A stretch of DNA of 64,000 nucleotides from Syntrophobacterales bacterium Delta_02 (GTDB lineage Bacteria; Desulfobacterota; Syntrophorhabdia; Syntrophorhabdales; Syntrophorhabdaceae), in assembly GCA_001603955.1 (NCBI GenBank), contig LVAA01000014.1:62001-126000 (forward strand), in the 5' to 3' direction. How positions within the stretch are numbered: position 1 is the first letter of the stretch; each line of letters starts with the position of its first letter. The position numbers and the translations under genes were made by a program. Positions 35,434 to 42,436 of the stretch are shown piece after piece. The notes under the pieces are model-generated. The model did no database searches, was not told where the DNA came from, and worked only from the letters and a program-made list of their open reading frames with translations.

Positions 35434-36832
35434 ATCCCGCAATACACTGGCCCTGAGGCTGACCCTCTGGTACGCGGGGATATTCACCGTCTCCTCCTTT
35501 GTCGCCTTTTTTCTCTTCTACATGCTTGTCACGTCCGTTGTCCGCGACCGGACGGACCAGGATCTCATGAACCAGGCCCGTCGCTACATCGTCCTTGCGT
35601 CGACGGAGGGGCTCGAAGAGGCCAAGAGGGTTGCCGTCGTGGAGACGCATGCGGCCGGCGTGCGAAAGGTCTTCTTTCGCATGCTCTATGCCGACGGCGT
35701 GGCATTCTCTTCATCGAACATGTCTTATTGGAAGGACATCGGCATTCACGTGAACGCGATCCGCCAACTGGTGGAGGGGACCGACCATGTCTTTGAGACG
35801 ATGAACCTTTCGGAACGCCGGGACGAGGTCCGTATCCTGTACGTGATGCTTGGCCCCAACATCATCCTGCAGATCGGCGAGGCCGTAGAGGGATCGTCGA
35901 GATTCCTGGAGGCGTTCAGACGGATCTTTATCGTGACGATGGGATTTCTCATCGTCCTTGCCGCCGGTATCGGATGGTTCATGGCGAAGAGGGCGGTGTC
36001 AGGGGTGGAGGCCGTGACGCGCACGGCACGGGAGATATCCGCGGGCACGCTTGGTCGGAGGGTGCCCGTCAACATGCGGGGCGACGAGATCGACCAGCTG
36101 GCCATCACCTTCAACGAAATGCTCGACCGCATCGAGGCGTTGATCAGAGAGATGAAGGAGATGAGCGACAATATCGCCCACGACCTGAAGAGCCCCATTA
36201 CGCGTATACGGGGAGCGGCGGAGGTGACGCTGAGCACCTCGGGGTCCCCCGAAGACTTCGAGAACATGGCGGCGAGCACCATCGAGGAATGTGACCGCCT
36301 CCTGGATACCATCAACACCATGCTGATGATATCAAGGACGGAGTCCGGGGTGGACCGCCCCCCGCAGGAGAAGATGAAAGCGGCCGAACTCGTGCGCGAG
36401 GCATGCGATCTCTATGAGCCTGCCGCCTCCGACAAAGGTATCGTTCTGACCTGCGAGATCGAGGAGGCGGTCGACGTCGCAGGGGACAAGAGGATGATCC
36501 GGCGAATGGTCGCGAACCTCATCGACAACGCCATCAAGTACACCTCTTCCGGCGGGAGAGTCGACGTCCGCCTTTGGCGGGAGGGCTCGAACGACATCCT
36601 GCTCACCGTTAGTGACAGCGGCACAGGCATATCCCCGGAAGACCTTCCCCGCATTTTCGACAGGTTCTACCGCGGGGACAGGAGCCGCTCGGAAGCGGGC
36701 CTGGGCTTGGGCCTCAGTCTCGCGCGAGCCATCGCCCGCGCTCACGGCGGAGACATTACCTTGACAAGCATCCCCGACAGAGGTACCACCTTCACTGTAA
36801 CTCTCCCCGGCATGCCGATCGAGACCGCTTGA
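35411..36832 (+). CDS. OmpR-partner sensor histidine kinase
   Basis: A 473-residue membrane kinase. Helix 1 lies at about 15-38 and a periplasmic domain at about 40-175. Helix 2 (about 178-200) is followed by HAMP (about 202-255, ISAGTLGRRVPVNMRGDEIDQL). HisKA is at about 260-325 with the phosphoacceptor His in DNIAHDLKSPITRIRG, and the HATPase domain (about 365-470) has NLIDNAIKYTSSGG, DSGTGIS and GLGLGLSLARAIARAHGG. The layout is CusS-like. The ATG at 35411 overlaps the regulator gene. An earlier in-frame start at 35300 would lie deep inside that gene and is unlikely. Confidence 0.92.
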   Translation: MSSGKTRRSRNTLALRLTLWYAGIFTVSSFVAFFLFYMLVTSVVRDRTDQDLMNQARRYIVLASTEGLEEAKRVAVVETHAAGVRKVFFRMLYADGVAFSSSNMSYWKDIGIHVNAIRQLVEGTDHVFETMNLSERRDEVRILYVMLGPNIILQIGEAVEGSSRFLEAFRRIFIVTMGFLIVLAAGIGWFMAKRAVSGVEAVTRTAREISAGTLGRRVPVNMRGDEIDQLAITFNEMLDRIEALIREMKEMSDNIAHDLKSPITRIRGAAEVTLSTSGSPEDFENMAASTIEECDRLLDTINTMLMISRTESGVDRPPQEKMKAAELVREACDLYEPAASDKGIVLTCEIEEAVDVAGDKRMIRRMVANLIDNAIKYTSSGGRVDVRLWREGSNDILLTVSDSGTGISPEDLPRIFDRFYRGDRSRSEAGLGLGLSLARAIARAHGGDITLTSIPDRGTTFTVTLPGMPIETA

Positions 36833-36871
36833 GCGGTTCGAACCGTTTGAGGGCCAAAGAGACCTGTCCTT

Positions 36872-36892
36872 CCCAGCACCCAGCACCCAGCA
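36872..36892. repeat. Three perfect tandem heptamers (CCCAGCA)
   Basis: CCCAGCA occurs three times without a gap and is followed by CCCC, between the kinase gene and the DegP-type gene. No inverted partner was found. It belongs by unit length and position to the intergenic heptad elements described elsewhere in this window. Confidence 0.6.
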
Positions 36893-36901
36893 CCCCTCTT
36901 C

Positions 36902-36917
36902 ATTACCAATTTGTAAT
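36902..36917. promoter_or_regulatory. Palindromic operator candidate upstream of the DegP-type gene
   Basis: ATTACCAATTTGTAAT is a 16-bp palindrome with one mismatched pair. A -10-like TACACT follows at 36950-36955, and no good -35 is present. A poor core promoter with a palindrome upstream is what an activator site looks like, and an OmpR-family regulator is encoded just upstream. Confidence 0.5.
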
Positions 36918-37004
36918 CTTACCGTCATGTCCTGATGAACTTCGCGATGTACACTGCAGTATCGGCAAGGCAGTGCCTGGTCAATACACATGAAGGAGAT
37001 CTGC

Positions 37005-38495
37005 ATGGAACGAAGAAGGGTAATCAGGGCTGTTGTTATTATACTGGCGACCATCGCTCTCACAGTGGGGTTTGGCTACGGGGTCTCTAAGGCCGTGAAG
37101 GGCACGGACGCGGCGCAGGCGCCCACGAAGAGCTCCGTGGTGCCCATCATGGTCCCCGGCAATTTCACGGAATTGGCGGAGAAGGCTCGTCCGAGTGTGG
37201 TCAACATTCAGACGGTCAAGACGCTCAAGGGGGACGGACGCGTCTTTCGCCACTTTTTCGGCAACCCCTTCGGCAAGGAGAACCCTTTCGGCGGGCAGGA
37301 CCCTTTCGAGGAGTTCTTCGGCCGCCGGGGAGGGAACGGTTCACCCGAGGATTTCCGGCAGAAGAGCCTTGGCTCGGGATTCATTGTCGACAGGGACGGT
37401 TATATCGTGACCAATAACCACGTTGTGGACGGTGCCAGCGAGATCAAGGTGAAGCTGGCGGATGGGAGAGAGTTCGACGCGAGCATCGTCGGCAGGGATC
37501 CCAAGACAGATCTTGCCCTCATCAGGATCAAGGGTGCTTCGAACCTCACACCCATAACGATGGGCAATTCGGACGATCTCAAGGTCGGCAGCTGGGTTGT
37601 TGCAATAGGCAGCCCCTTCGGTCTCGAACAGACGGTGACGGCAGGGATCGTCAGCGCCAAGGGCAGGATCATCGGCTCGGGGCCTTATGACAACTTCATT
37701 CAGACGGATGCCTCCATAAATCCGGGAAACAGCGGTGGCCCTCTCATCAATATGAAAGGGGAGGTGATCGGGATCAACACGGCGATCGTCGCCTCTGGAC
37801 AGGGGATAGGCTTCGCGATCCCCGTCGATACGGCCAGGAATGTGATTGCACAGTTGAAAGGCAATGGGAGGGTAACCCGCGGTTGGCTCGGGGTGAGCAT
37901 ACAGGAGATCACCCCGGCGCTCGCCTCCTCTTTCGGGCTGAAAGACAGGAATGGGGCCCTTGTCGCCGATGTGGTCAAGGATGGGCCTGCCGATAAAGCA
38001 GGAATAGCCCAGGGGGACGTGATTGTGGAATTTGACGGCAAAAATGTGGCGACCTCCAACGATCTCCCGCGGATAGTCGCAGCCACGCCGGTGGGTAAGG
38101 ATGTGCCGGTAAAACTGCTCCGCGGCGGGAAGACGCTCAACAAGACCGTCAAGATAGCGCGGATGGAAGATGCAGTGGCAGAGGTGTCCGGTAAAGAATC
38201 GAACGAGAACAAGGTGGGGATAACCGTCCAGGCGATCACGCCCGAGGTGGCAAGGGCCCTTCAGCTGAAGACCCGGCAAGGCGTGGTCGTTGCATCCGTT
38301 GAACCGGGGAGTCCCGCGGGAGAAGCGGGTATCATGAGGGGGGACGTCATCCGTGAAGTCAACAGGGTTGCCGTAAAGGACGTGGAAAGCTTCGTCAGGA
38401 AGATGGAGCAGGAAAACGGTAAGAAAAGCGTTCTCTTTCTCATCCACAGAAAGGGGAGCAATATCTACGTTGTTGTGAAACTCGCCAGGGGCTAA
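37005..38495 (+). CDS. degP: Do-family (DegP/HtrA) periplasmic serine protease
   Basis: A 496-residue periplasmic protease/chaperone. A single N-terminal hydrophobic helix (about 9-27) acts as signal or anchor. The trypsin-like domain has His139 (TNNHVV), Asp169 (KTDLAL) and Ser243 (GNSGGPL), and a Gly/Phe-rich LA loop (FFGNPFGKENPFGG) is present. Two PDZ domains follow (about 300-390 and 400-490), which bind misfolded outer-membrane or secreted proteins. It probably does quality control for the many exported proteins of this region. The ATG at 37005 has AAGGAG 6 nt upstream, deciding against 36990. It sits behind a regulator/kinase pair, consistent with an envelope-stress or metal-stress regulon. 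Confidence 0.95.
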   Translation: MERRRVIRAVVIILATIALTVGFGYGVSKAVKGTDAAQAPTKSSVVPIMVPGNFTELAEKARPSVVNIQTVKTLKGDGRVFRHFFGNPFGKENPFGGQDPFEEFFGRRGGNGSPEDFRQKSLGSGFIVDRDGYIVTNNHVVDGASEIKVKLADGREFDASIVGRDPKTDLALIRIKGASNLTPITMGNSDDLKVGSWVVAIGSPFGLEQTVTAGIVSAKGRIIGSGPYDNFIQTDASINPGNSGGPLINMKGEVIGINTAIVASGQGIGFAIPVDTARNVIAQLKGNGRVTRGWLGVSIQEITPALASSFGLKDRNGALVADVVKDGPADKAGIAQGDVIVEFDGKNVATSNDLPRIVAATPVGKDVPVKLLRGGKTLNKTVKIARMEDAVAEVSGKESNENKVGITVQAITPEVARALQLKTRQGVVVASVEPGSPAGEAGIMRGDVIREVNRVAVKDVESFVRKMEQENGKKSVLFLIHRKGSNIYVVVKLARG

Positions 38496-38512
38496 AGATG
38501 CCCCTTTCCCCC

Positions 38513-38559
38513 GATGCCGGGTTGCCGTGATCCTTCGGGGGTCCAGGCAGCCCGGCATC
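38513..38559. terminator. Strong hairpin between degP and a convergent gene
   Basis: Bases 38513-38526 (GATGCCGGGTTGCC) pair with 38546-38559 (GGCAGCCCGGCATC) in a 14-bp stem containing one G-T pair, with a 19-nt loop. It lies 17 nt after the degP stop and before the end of a minus-strand gene, so it can serve both. There is no clear U-run. Confidence 0.6.
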
Positions 38560-38578
38560 ACCATTTCCGAAGCGCCCG

Positions 38579-39064
38579 TCAGTTGCACAATTCATTGACA
38601 CAGCAGTAGACCTCGACGATGAGAACGATCGCATTACCGTCTTCCATGAGATCGTTGTCGGCGGTCTTGACCTGGCCTCTGACCGTCCACTTCCCGTTTC
38701 CGTTATCGGTGGCGAAGGCGCTCACGCCGGCGACGGGAACGATCGTTGTCGATGACCCTCCCAGCATGCGTACGGGAGTGACGAATATCCTCGCTGTCAT
38801 CCCGGTGTCGCATGAGGGTTTGTCCAGGACGGTGCCGCTGTGATGCACGCTCTTGTATTTCAGCACCGCGCCGCTTTCCGGCGCGGGCGGTATGATATAG
38901 ACGGCTTCGGCTAACACCTTCTGCCCCATTGCCGCAAAGCCGAAGAGGCACAATAAAAAGAGGATTTTCGCCAGAAGCTTCCGCCGTCCTTCAGCGGGTG
39001 GCACCGCGCTTGTGAGCTTCCGTCGGTTAGCCTGCCGCCGTGATGGAATGGGGGGATCTGTCAT
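38579..39064 (-). CDS. Exported hypothetical protein with C-terminal cysteines
   Basis: A 161-residue protein with a basic N-terminus and one hydrophobic segment (about 34-53, LLAKILFLLCLFGFAAMGQ) followed by VLAEAVYIIPPAPESG. It is therefore secreted or membrane-anchored, with a periplasmic beta-rich domain. The last residues hold VYCCVNELCN, three cysteines suggesting disulfides. I do not recognise a family. It is the third gene of a minus-strand trio with a lytic transglycosylase and another unknown protein. Such trios occur with conjugation systems, where small exported proteins accompany the hydrolase. GGAGAGGAG precedes the ATG at 39064. Confidence 0.6.
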   Translation of the reverse strand: MTDPPIPSRRQANRRKLTSAVPPAEGRRKLLAKILFLLCLFGFAAMGQKVLAEAVYIIPPAPESGAVLKYKSVHHSGTVLDKPSCDTGMTARIFVTPVRMLGGSSTTIVPVAGVSAFATDNGNGKWTVRGQVKTADNDLMEDGNAIVLIVEVYCCVNELCN

Positions 39065-39084
39065 GGCTTCTCCTCTCCGACCGG

Positions 39085-39711
39085 TCATTCAAGGGGGTCC
39101 GACAACACACTGGCCTTGAAGGCGGTAGCACTCTCGATGACCCTGTCGGCATACCGGTCGTCCCGTGCCCCGAGATACCTGTACAGGGCGCGGCGCAGGT
39201 CGTTGTTCGACCGGCGCATGTACAGACGGAGGATCCCCGTCCCCACGGCAAGGTTCCTGCGGAGGTCGTGTGCTTCCATGGGCGAGGAGAAATACCGTTT
39301 CCACGTCGGCCAGTGGACCTGCATGAGCCCTCGGGCGTTCCTGTTGCTTATTGCCGCGGGGTCGAAGCCGCTCTCAACGCACACGATGCCCATGAGGACG
39401 GAGAGGAAATTGAGCCGGTGCCGCTCTGAAGTGAACCGATATCTCTCCCAGTAGACGTGGTCAACGAGCGCCTTCGCCACGGTGAGGGACGTCTTTCTAT
39501 TCTGTTTTCTGTTCATCGTCCGGATATGCCGCAGGACATGGCGGAAATCCCGGTATTTGTCAGGGTTGTTGTTCTTCATCGCCTCGATCTCCGCAGGCAG
39601 GTCTGTCGCTCCCCCGGTGTCGCCGACTGCTCCGCTATGGCACTTCGCGGGGGAACACATGCAGATCCCGATAACGCAGAGCAATGTGACAATGGTCTTA
39701 CCCGCCAGCAA
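39085..39711 (-). CDS. Lytic transglycosylase (SLT-like)
   Basis: A 208-residue exported peptidoglycan hydrolase. A signal peptide (TIVTLLCVIGICMCSPA) precedes a helical region, then an SLT-type catalytic domain. Glu in CVESGFDP is the catalytic acid, followed by NARGLMQVHWPTW and the NLAVGTGILRLYMRR helix. It cuts glycan strands with 1,6-anhydro product formation, and in transfer or secretion loci it opens the wall for the machine. The start is TTG at 39711, placed by GGAGGA 5 nt upstream; no ATG is available. It begins 1 nt after the stop of the preceding gene, so translation is coupled. Confidence 0.85.
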   Translation of the reverse strand: MLAGKTIVTLLCVIGICMCSPAKCHSGAVGDTGGATDLPAEIEAMKNNNPDKYRDFRHVLRHIRTMNRKQNRKTSLTVAKALVDHVYWERYRFTSERHRLNFLSVLMGIVCVESGFDPAAISNRNARGLMQVHWPTWKRYFSSPMEAHDLRRNLAVGTGILRLYMRRSNNDLRRALYRYLGARDDRYADRVIESATAFKASVLSDPLE

Positions 39712-39712
39712 T

Positions 39713-40078
39713 TCATCCTCCCGGGTGATCGGAAGGGCGCCATGGCGTCCCGCCCTTCGAAAGGCTGTCGTGTTCGGTCTTCGTCTTGTTGAACGCGCGC
39801 CCGTAGAGCTCTTCGAGGTTGAGTGCAGGCCTGACGTTCCCATCGAGCGAGCAGCGGTAGAGAGTGAGGAGCATAGAAACACAGTCGACCATCTCCTTGT
39901 TGGTCTTGGGATCGAACCTGAACCAAGATAGCTCCATCGCGTCGTGAAAACTGGCAGCATTGGTGGCTTCGGCGAGCCGCCTCGCAGCCCTTTCTATGGT
40001 CCGGCGCGGAAGGACTATCTCGAAACCCTCGGATCTTCTGGCTACGAAGGCGTCGGGCATGCCGTTCTCGTTCGTCAT
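39713..40078 (-). CDS. Hypothetical cytoplasmic protein
   Basis: A 121-residue soluble protein with no signal peptide, membrane segment or familiar motif. It is mostly helical (RRTIERAARRLAEATNAAS; KEMVDCVSMLLTLYRC). The ATG at 40078 follows GGGAGAAAC. The frame is open for 450 nt further upstream, but the codons there look non-coding. It is first in the minus-strand trio with the lytic transglycosylase, 1 nt before it. Function unknown. Confidence 0.55.
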   Translation of the reverse strand: MTNENGMPDAFVARRSEGFEIVLPRRTIERAARRLAEATNAASFHDAMELSWFRFDPKTNKEMVDCVSMLLTLYRCSLDGNVRPALNLEELYGRAFNKTKTEHDSLSKGGTPWRPSDHPGG

Positions 40079-40361
40079 GTTTCTCCCATCTGATACTGCA
40101 GAATAAATAGCACCGGATGCGGTGGTTGCAGGGCAAAAACCTCGAGGACCGAAACGCGGGCGGGGGCGGGGACTTGCTTGTTGGGCATGAAGATCCTGTA
40201 CCTGGCCTTTTTGAACCGCGAAAGGGTCTCTTTGGGGCCTTTTGTATTGACAAGGTTGCTTCAAATATACTTTCATAGATTTCCAAAGCACAAAGTAATT
40301 TCTTCGCAGGACAATCCACATCGATGCTCGACTTCTGTTGTTCTCAAAGGAGGGATTTGCC

Positions 40362-41072
40362 GTGGAGCGGCAAGATGGAAGGGTTTCGGACCATGGGATA
40401 TTCTTTGTGGCCGGTATCTTTATATTCGGTATTCTTGCCTTCTTCGCGTTTCGGAGCCCCGTCGCCCTCCACAGGATAGAACTGCCGTTACTCCGCGTGC
40501 AGGCACATATTTTCAGCTGTTGTCCCATAGGAGAAGATCACGGGATGGAATTGCGCAGGATCGAGCACATCATCGCCATTGTCGACACAGAGGTCGAGCG
40601 AACCGGCAACTATTCCAGGATTAACGCGGGGGCTCTCAGAAAGGCGGTGATCGCCGCTTCAAGAAGGACGAAGCGCACGGTACGTATCCTGACATGCGTC
40701 CTTTTGTGCGTGCTTGGATCCTTCGTGGCGATGCGAATCGCCAGGGTGCGCGGCCGGCTGTATGACCGCCGGGAAAACGTGCGTGTCCGGGGAGGGTCGG
40801 GGGTTGAGGGTTTTCTCAGGGTGGCAGGGAGGCATCTTGAGCCCGACACCGCGGCCCGCCTGAAGAAGGCACCGACGCCCGAAGACCTCGCCGATGCCTT
40901 CGCTGCTGTCCGGAAGAAGGTGAACATACCCTGCTCGGTTGTCGGGCGGTTGTTCGCAAAGGGTACACGTGAACGCATGGTCCTTCTGGGATACGGAAAG
41001 GTTCGGGTCGCCTTTGCCGGTGAGGAGATGGGCGGCGAGATCTATCGCAATAAGAACGGAAAGGAGGTCTGA
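40362..41072 (+). CDS. Membrane protein with two helices, accessory region
   Basis: A 236-residue protein starting with GTG at 40362 (AGGAGG 8 nt upstream). Helices lie at about 11-30 (GIFFVAGIFIFGILAFFAF) and about 103-120 (TVRILTCVLLCVLGSFVAM). The segment between them (about 30-100) and the C-terminal domain are soluble. The C-terminal domain contains LRVAGRHLEPDTAARLKKAPTPEDLADAFAAVRKK. No family was recognised. It begins a plus-strand set (this gene, the sigma-like, winged-helix and ParB-like genes) that diverges from the lytic transglycosylase trio. A role in assembly of a secretion or transfer machine is only suggested by context. Confidence 0.6.
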   Translation: MERQDGRVSDHGIFFVAGIFIFGILAFFAFRSPVALHRIELPLLRVQAHIFSCCPIGEDHGMELRRIEHIIAIVDTEVERTGNYSRINAGALRKAVIAASRRTKRTVRILTCVLLCVLGSFVAMRIARVRGRLYDRRENVRVRGGSGVEGFLRVAGRHLEPDTAARLKKAPTPEDLADAFAAVRKKVNIPCSVVGRLFAKGTRERMVLLGYGKVRVAFAGEEMGGEIYRNKNGKEV

Positions 41073-41077
41073 GAACA

Positions 41078-41743
41078 ATGAATACGGAGCACGGACTATC
41101 CCCGATGGTATCTGTCGGGGAGCGGGCACAGGCAATTGCTTCCTATGCCAGGGCGTTTTTCAGGTCCATGGATGCTGACGAGTTCAGCCTGATGGTAGAG
41201 AACGCCAGGTCATCGGGACAGCTATGGCTGGTGGAGAGGTTGTATTCTAGGAAGGTCATCGATGGTGTCGTCAGGACGATCCTCGGCAGGGTCGACAGGG
41301 GACACTATCTTGGCGATCAATTGAATGACTACATTCAGGATGCGACGGTGGTCCTGATGCAGTTGGCCAGGCAGGAGAAGCTTGACCTCACGAAATCCGT
41401 GGGAGAGATCGCCTCCTACATCTGTCTGTGGATAGAGCAGAGGGTCAAGAGAATGGCCAGAAAGGATCAGCGTTGGAGGTTTTCGCTCCTGGAAACGGTG
41501 GATGACCTTGAGGGTTCCACGGGTGATGTCGCCGTGGAAGAGGGGGCCCTTAATGGTTGGAACCCGGGATGGGCCGGAGCGCATTGCCCGACTCGTCGGG
41601 CGACGGAAGGGATCTCGACAGGCGGAACCTGGCAGAAGGCTCACACGGCTGAAGAACGGATCGGGACCGCCGTCTCGGGCGCGCGCAAGAGTGAACGCAA
41701 TGTCCTTTCCATATTCGGCCCCTCGCGATCGGAGAGGATGTGA
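41078..41743 (+). CDS. Sigma-70 region-2-like protein, possibly with a damaged C-terminus
   Basis: A 221-residue protein. Residues about 20-150 look like sigma factor region 2: a DQLNDYIQDATVVLMQLA helix, then LDLTKSVGEIASYICLWIEQRVKRM (the part that would contact core and the -10 element), then SLLETVDDLEG. After about residue 155 the sequence becomes Trp/Gly/Thr-rich and unlike a region 4. Other frames carry helix-like segments (PERIARLVGRR at about 41576; DLDRRNLAEGSH in the third frame). This suggests compensating frameshifts or decay. The last part (TAEERIGTAVSGARKSERNV) again looks like a helix-turn-helix. Its stop overlaps the next gene by 4 bp. Confidence 0.5.
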   Translation: MNTEHGLSPMVSVGERAQAIASYARAFFRSMDADEFSLMVENARSSGQLWLVERLYSRKVIDGVVRTILGRVDRGHYLGDQLNDYIQDATVVLMQLARQEKLDLTKSVGEIASYICLWIEQRVKRMARKDQRWRFSLLETVDDLEGSTGDVAVEEGALNGWNPGWAGAHCPTRRATEGISTGGTWQKAHTAEERIGTAVSGARKSERNVLSIFGPSRSERM

Positions 41744-42117
41744 CGGGCGAGGCGACGAAGAAGGCGGGAACGGGAGCGGGATGGGCCGATCCCGGGATTG
41801 CGGATATCCTCTTGTCTTACGTGGACCGTTACATGGCAGGGTTCGGGCCCTATGTAAGCTCCGTGTTCTTCATCCTTCTTCTGAAGTCCGATGCGGGCAG
41901 GCGGAAGAGGGGGCTCATCAGAAGCAGGGATCTGTCTATAAACGAGATCGCCGATGCCGCGGGAATATCAAAGAGGAAGGCCATCGATGCCCTCAAGGTC
42001 CTCAAGGGCAGGTGGATGATCGTACAACGCAAGGGAAAAGGAAGGGGCAACAAGAACCATTACTATTTTCTCCCCGTAGACAGATGGTCCAATCCCGTAT
42101 CCCTTGAGAAACGGTAA
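41740..42117 (+). CDS. Small winged-helix DNA-binding protein
   Basis: A 125-residue protein starting with GTG that overlaps the preceding stop. The core is a winged helix. SINEIADAAGISKRKAIDALKVLKGR is a typical helix-turn-helix in which the recognition helix is KRKAIDALKVL. It is followed by a basic wing (VQRKGKGRGNKNHYYFLP) as in replication initiators, plasmid regulators and MarR-like proteins. The front (SYVDRYMAGFGPYVSSVFFILL) may be a dimerisation helix. It probably regulates or initiates replication of the accessory region. Which of these is not decidable from sequence. Confidence 0.65.
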   Translation: MTGEATKKAGTGAGWADPGIADILLSYVDRYMAGFGPYVSSVFFILLLKSDAGRRKRGLIRSRDLSINEIADAAGISKRKAIDALKVLKGRWMIVQRKGKGRGNKNHYYFLPVDRWSNPVSLEKR

Positions 42118-42436
42118 GTCCGCGGCGACTGTTCCGGATCTATGTCCGTGGGAGAGCACCCGGGTCTCCACCGACATTCGTTCGCAATGTGCATCCTGTG
42201 CATCTTTCCGATGAAGCGGTGCGCGATAATCCCCCGAACCCACAGTGATCCACACGGTGGAGACCACTGATGGCCCGTGCCTGAATTGTACAGGAGGGTT
42301 CCGTTCGGGTACGGGGAGCGATACCTGAAATGACGGTGCGCCGCGTGAGGAGGATATATTATATAAAGTGCATGACATGACCATCATGGGCAGCGCCATG
42401 GGATAAAGAAAAACCGGCCGGTGAGGGAGGGGGCAC
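42118..42436. other. Intergenic region with an interrupted palindrome before the ParB-like gene
   Basis: A 319-bp gap. CAGTG and TCCAC at 42243-42253 are mirrored by GTGGA and CACTG at 42257-42269, a two-block palindrome spanning 27 bp. An AT-rich TATATTATATAAA sequence near 42353-42366 could hold the -10 of the ParB-like gene. No gene was seen. Confidence 0.45.

Noticed and set aside
36872-36892. A CRISPR or iteron array
   Set aside because: Only three 7-nt copies without spacers, and no replication gene nearby.
40247-40271. TTGACA and TATACT as a promoter for the 40362 gene
   Set aside because: The spacer is only 13 bp, outside the working range for sigma-70 promoters. The hexamers are good, but the pair is probably fortuitous or needs another -10.
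41502-42107. A separate 201-codon gene in the +1 frame
   Set aside because: It overlaps two better-supported genes and is rich in Arg and Gly like a GC-rich shadow. Its first part was kept only as possible evidence of frameshift in the sigma-like gene.
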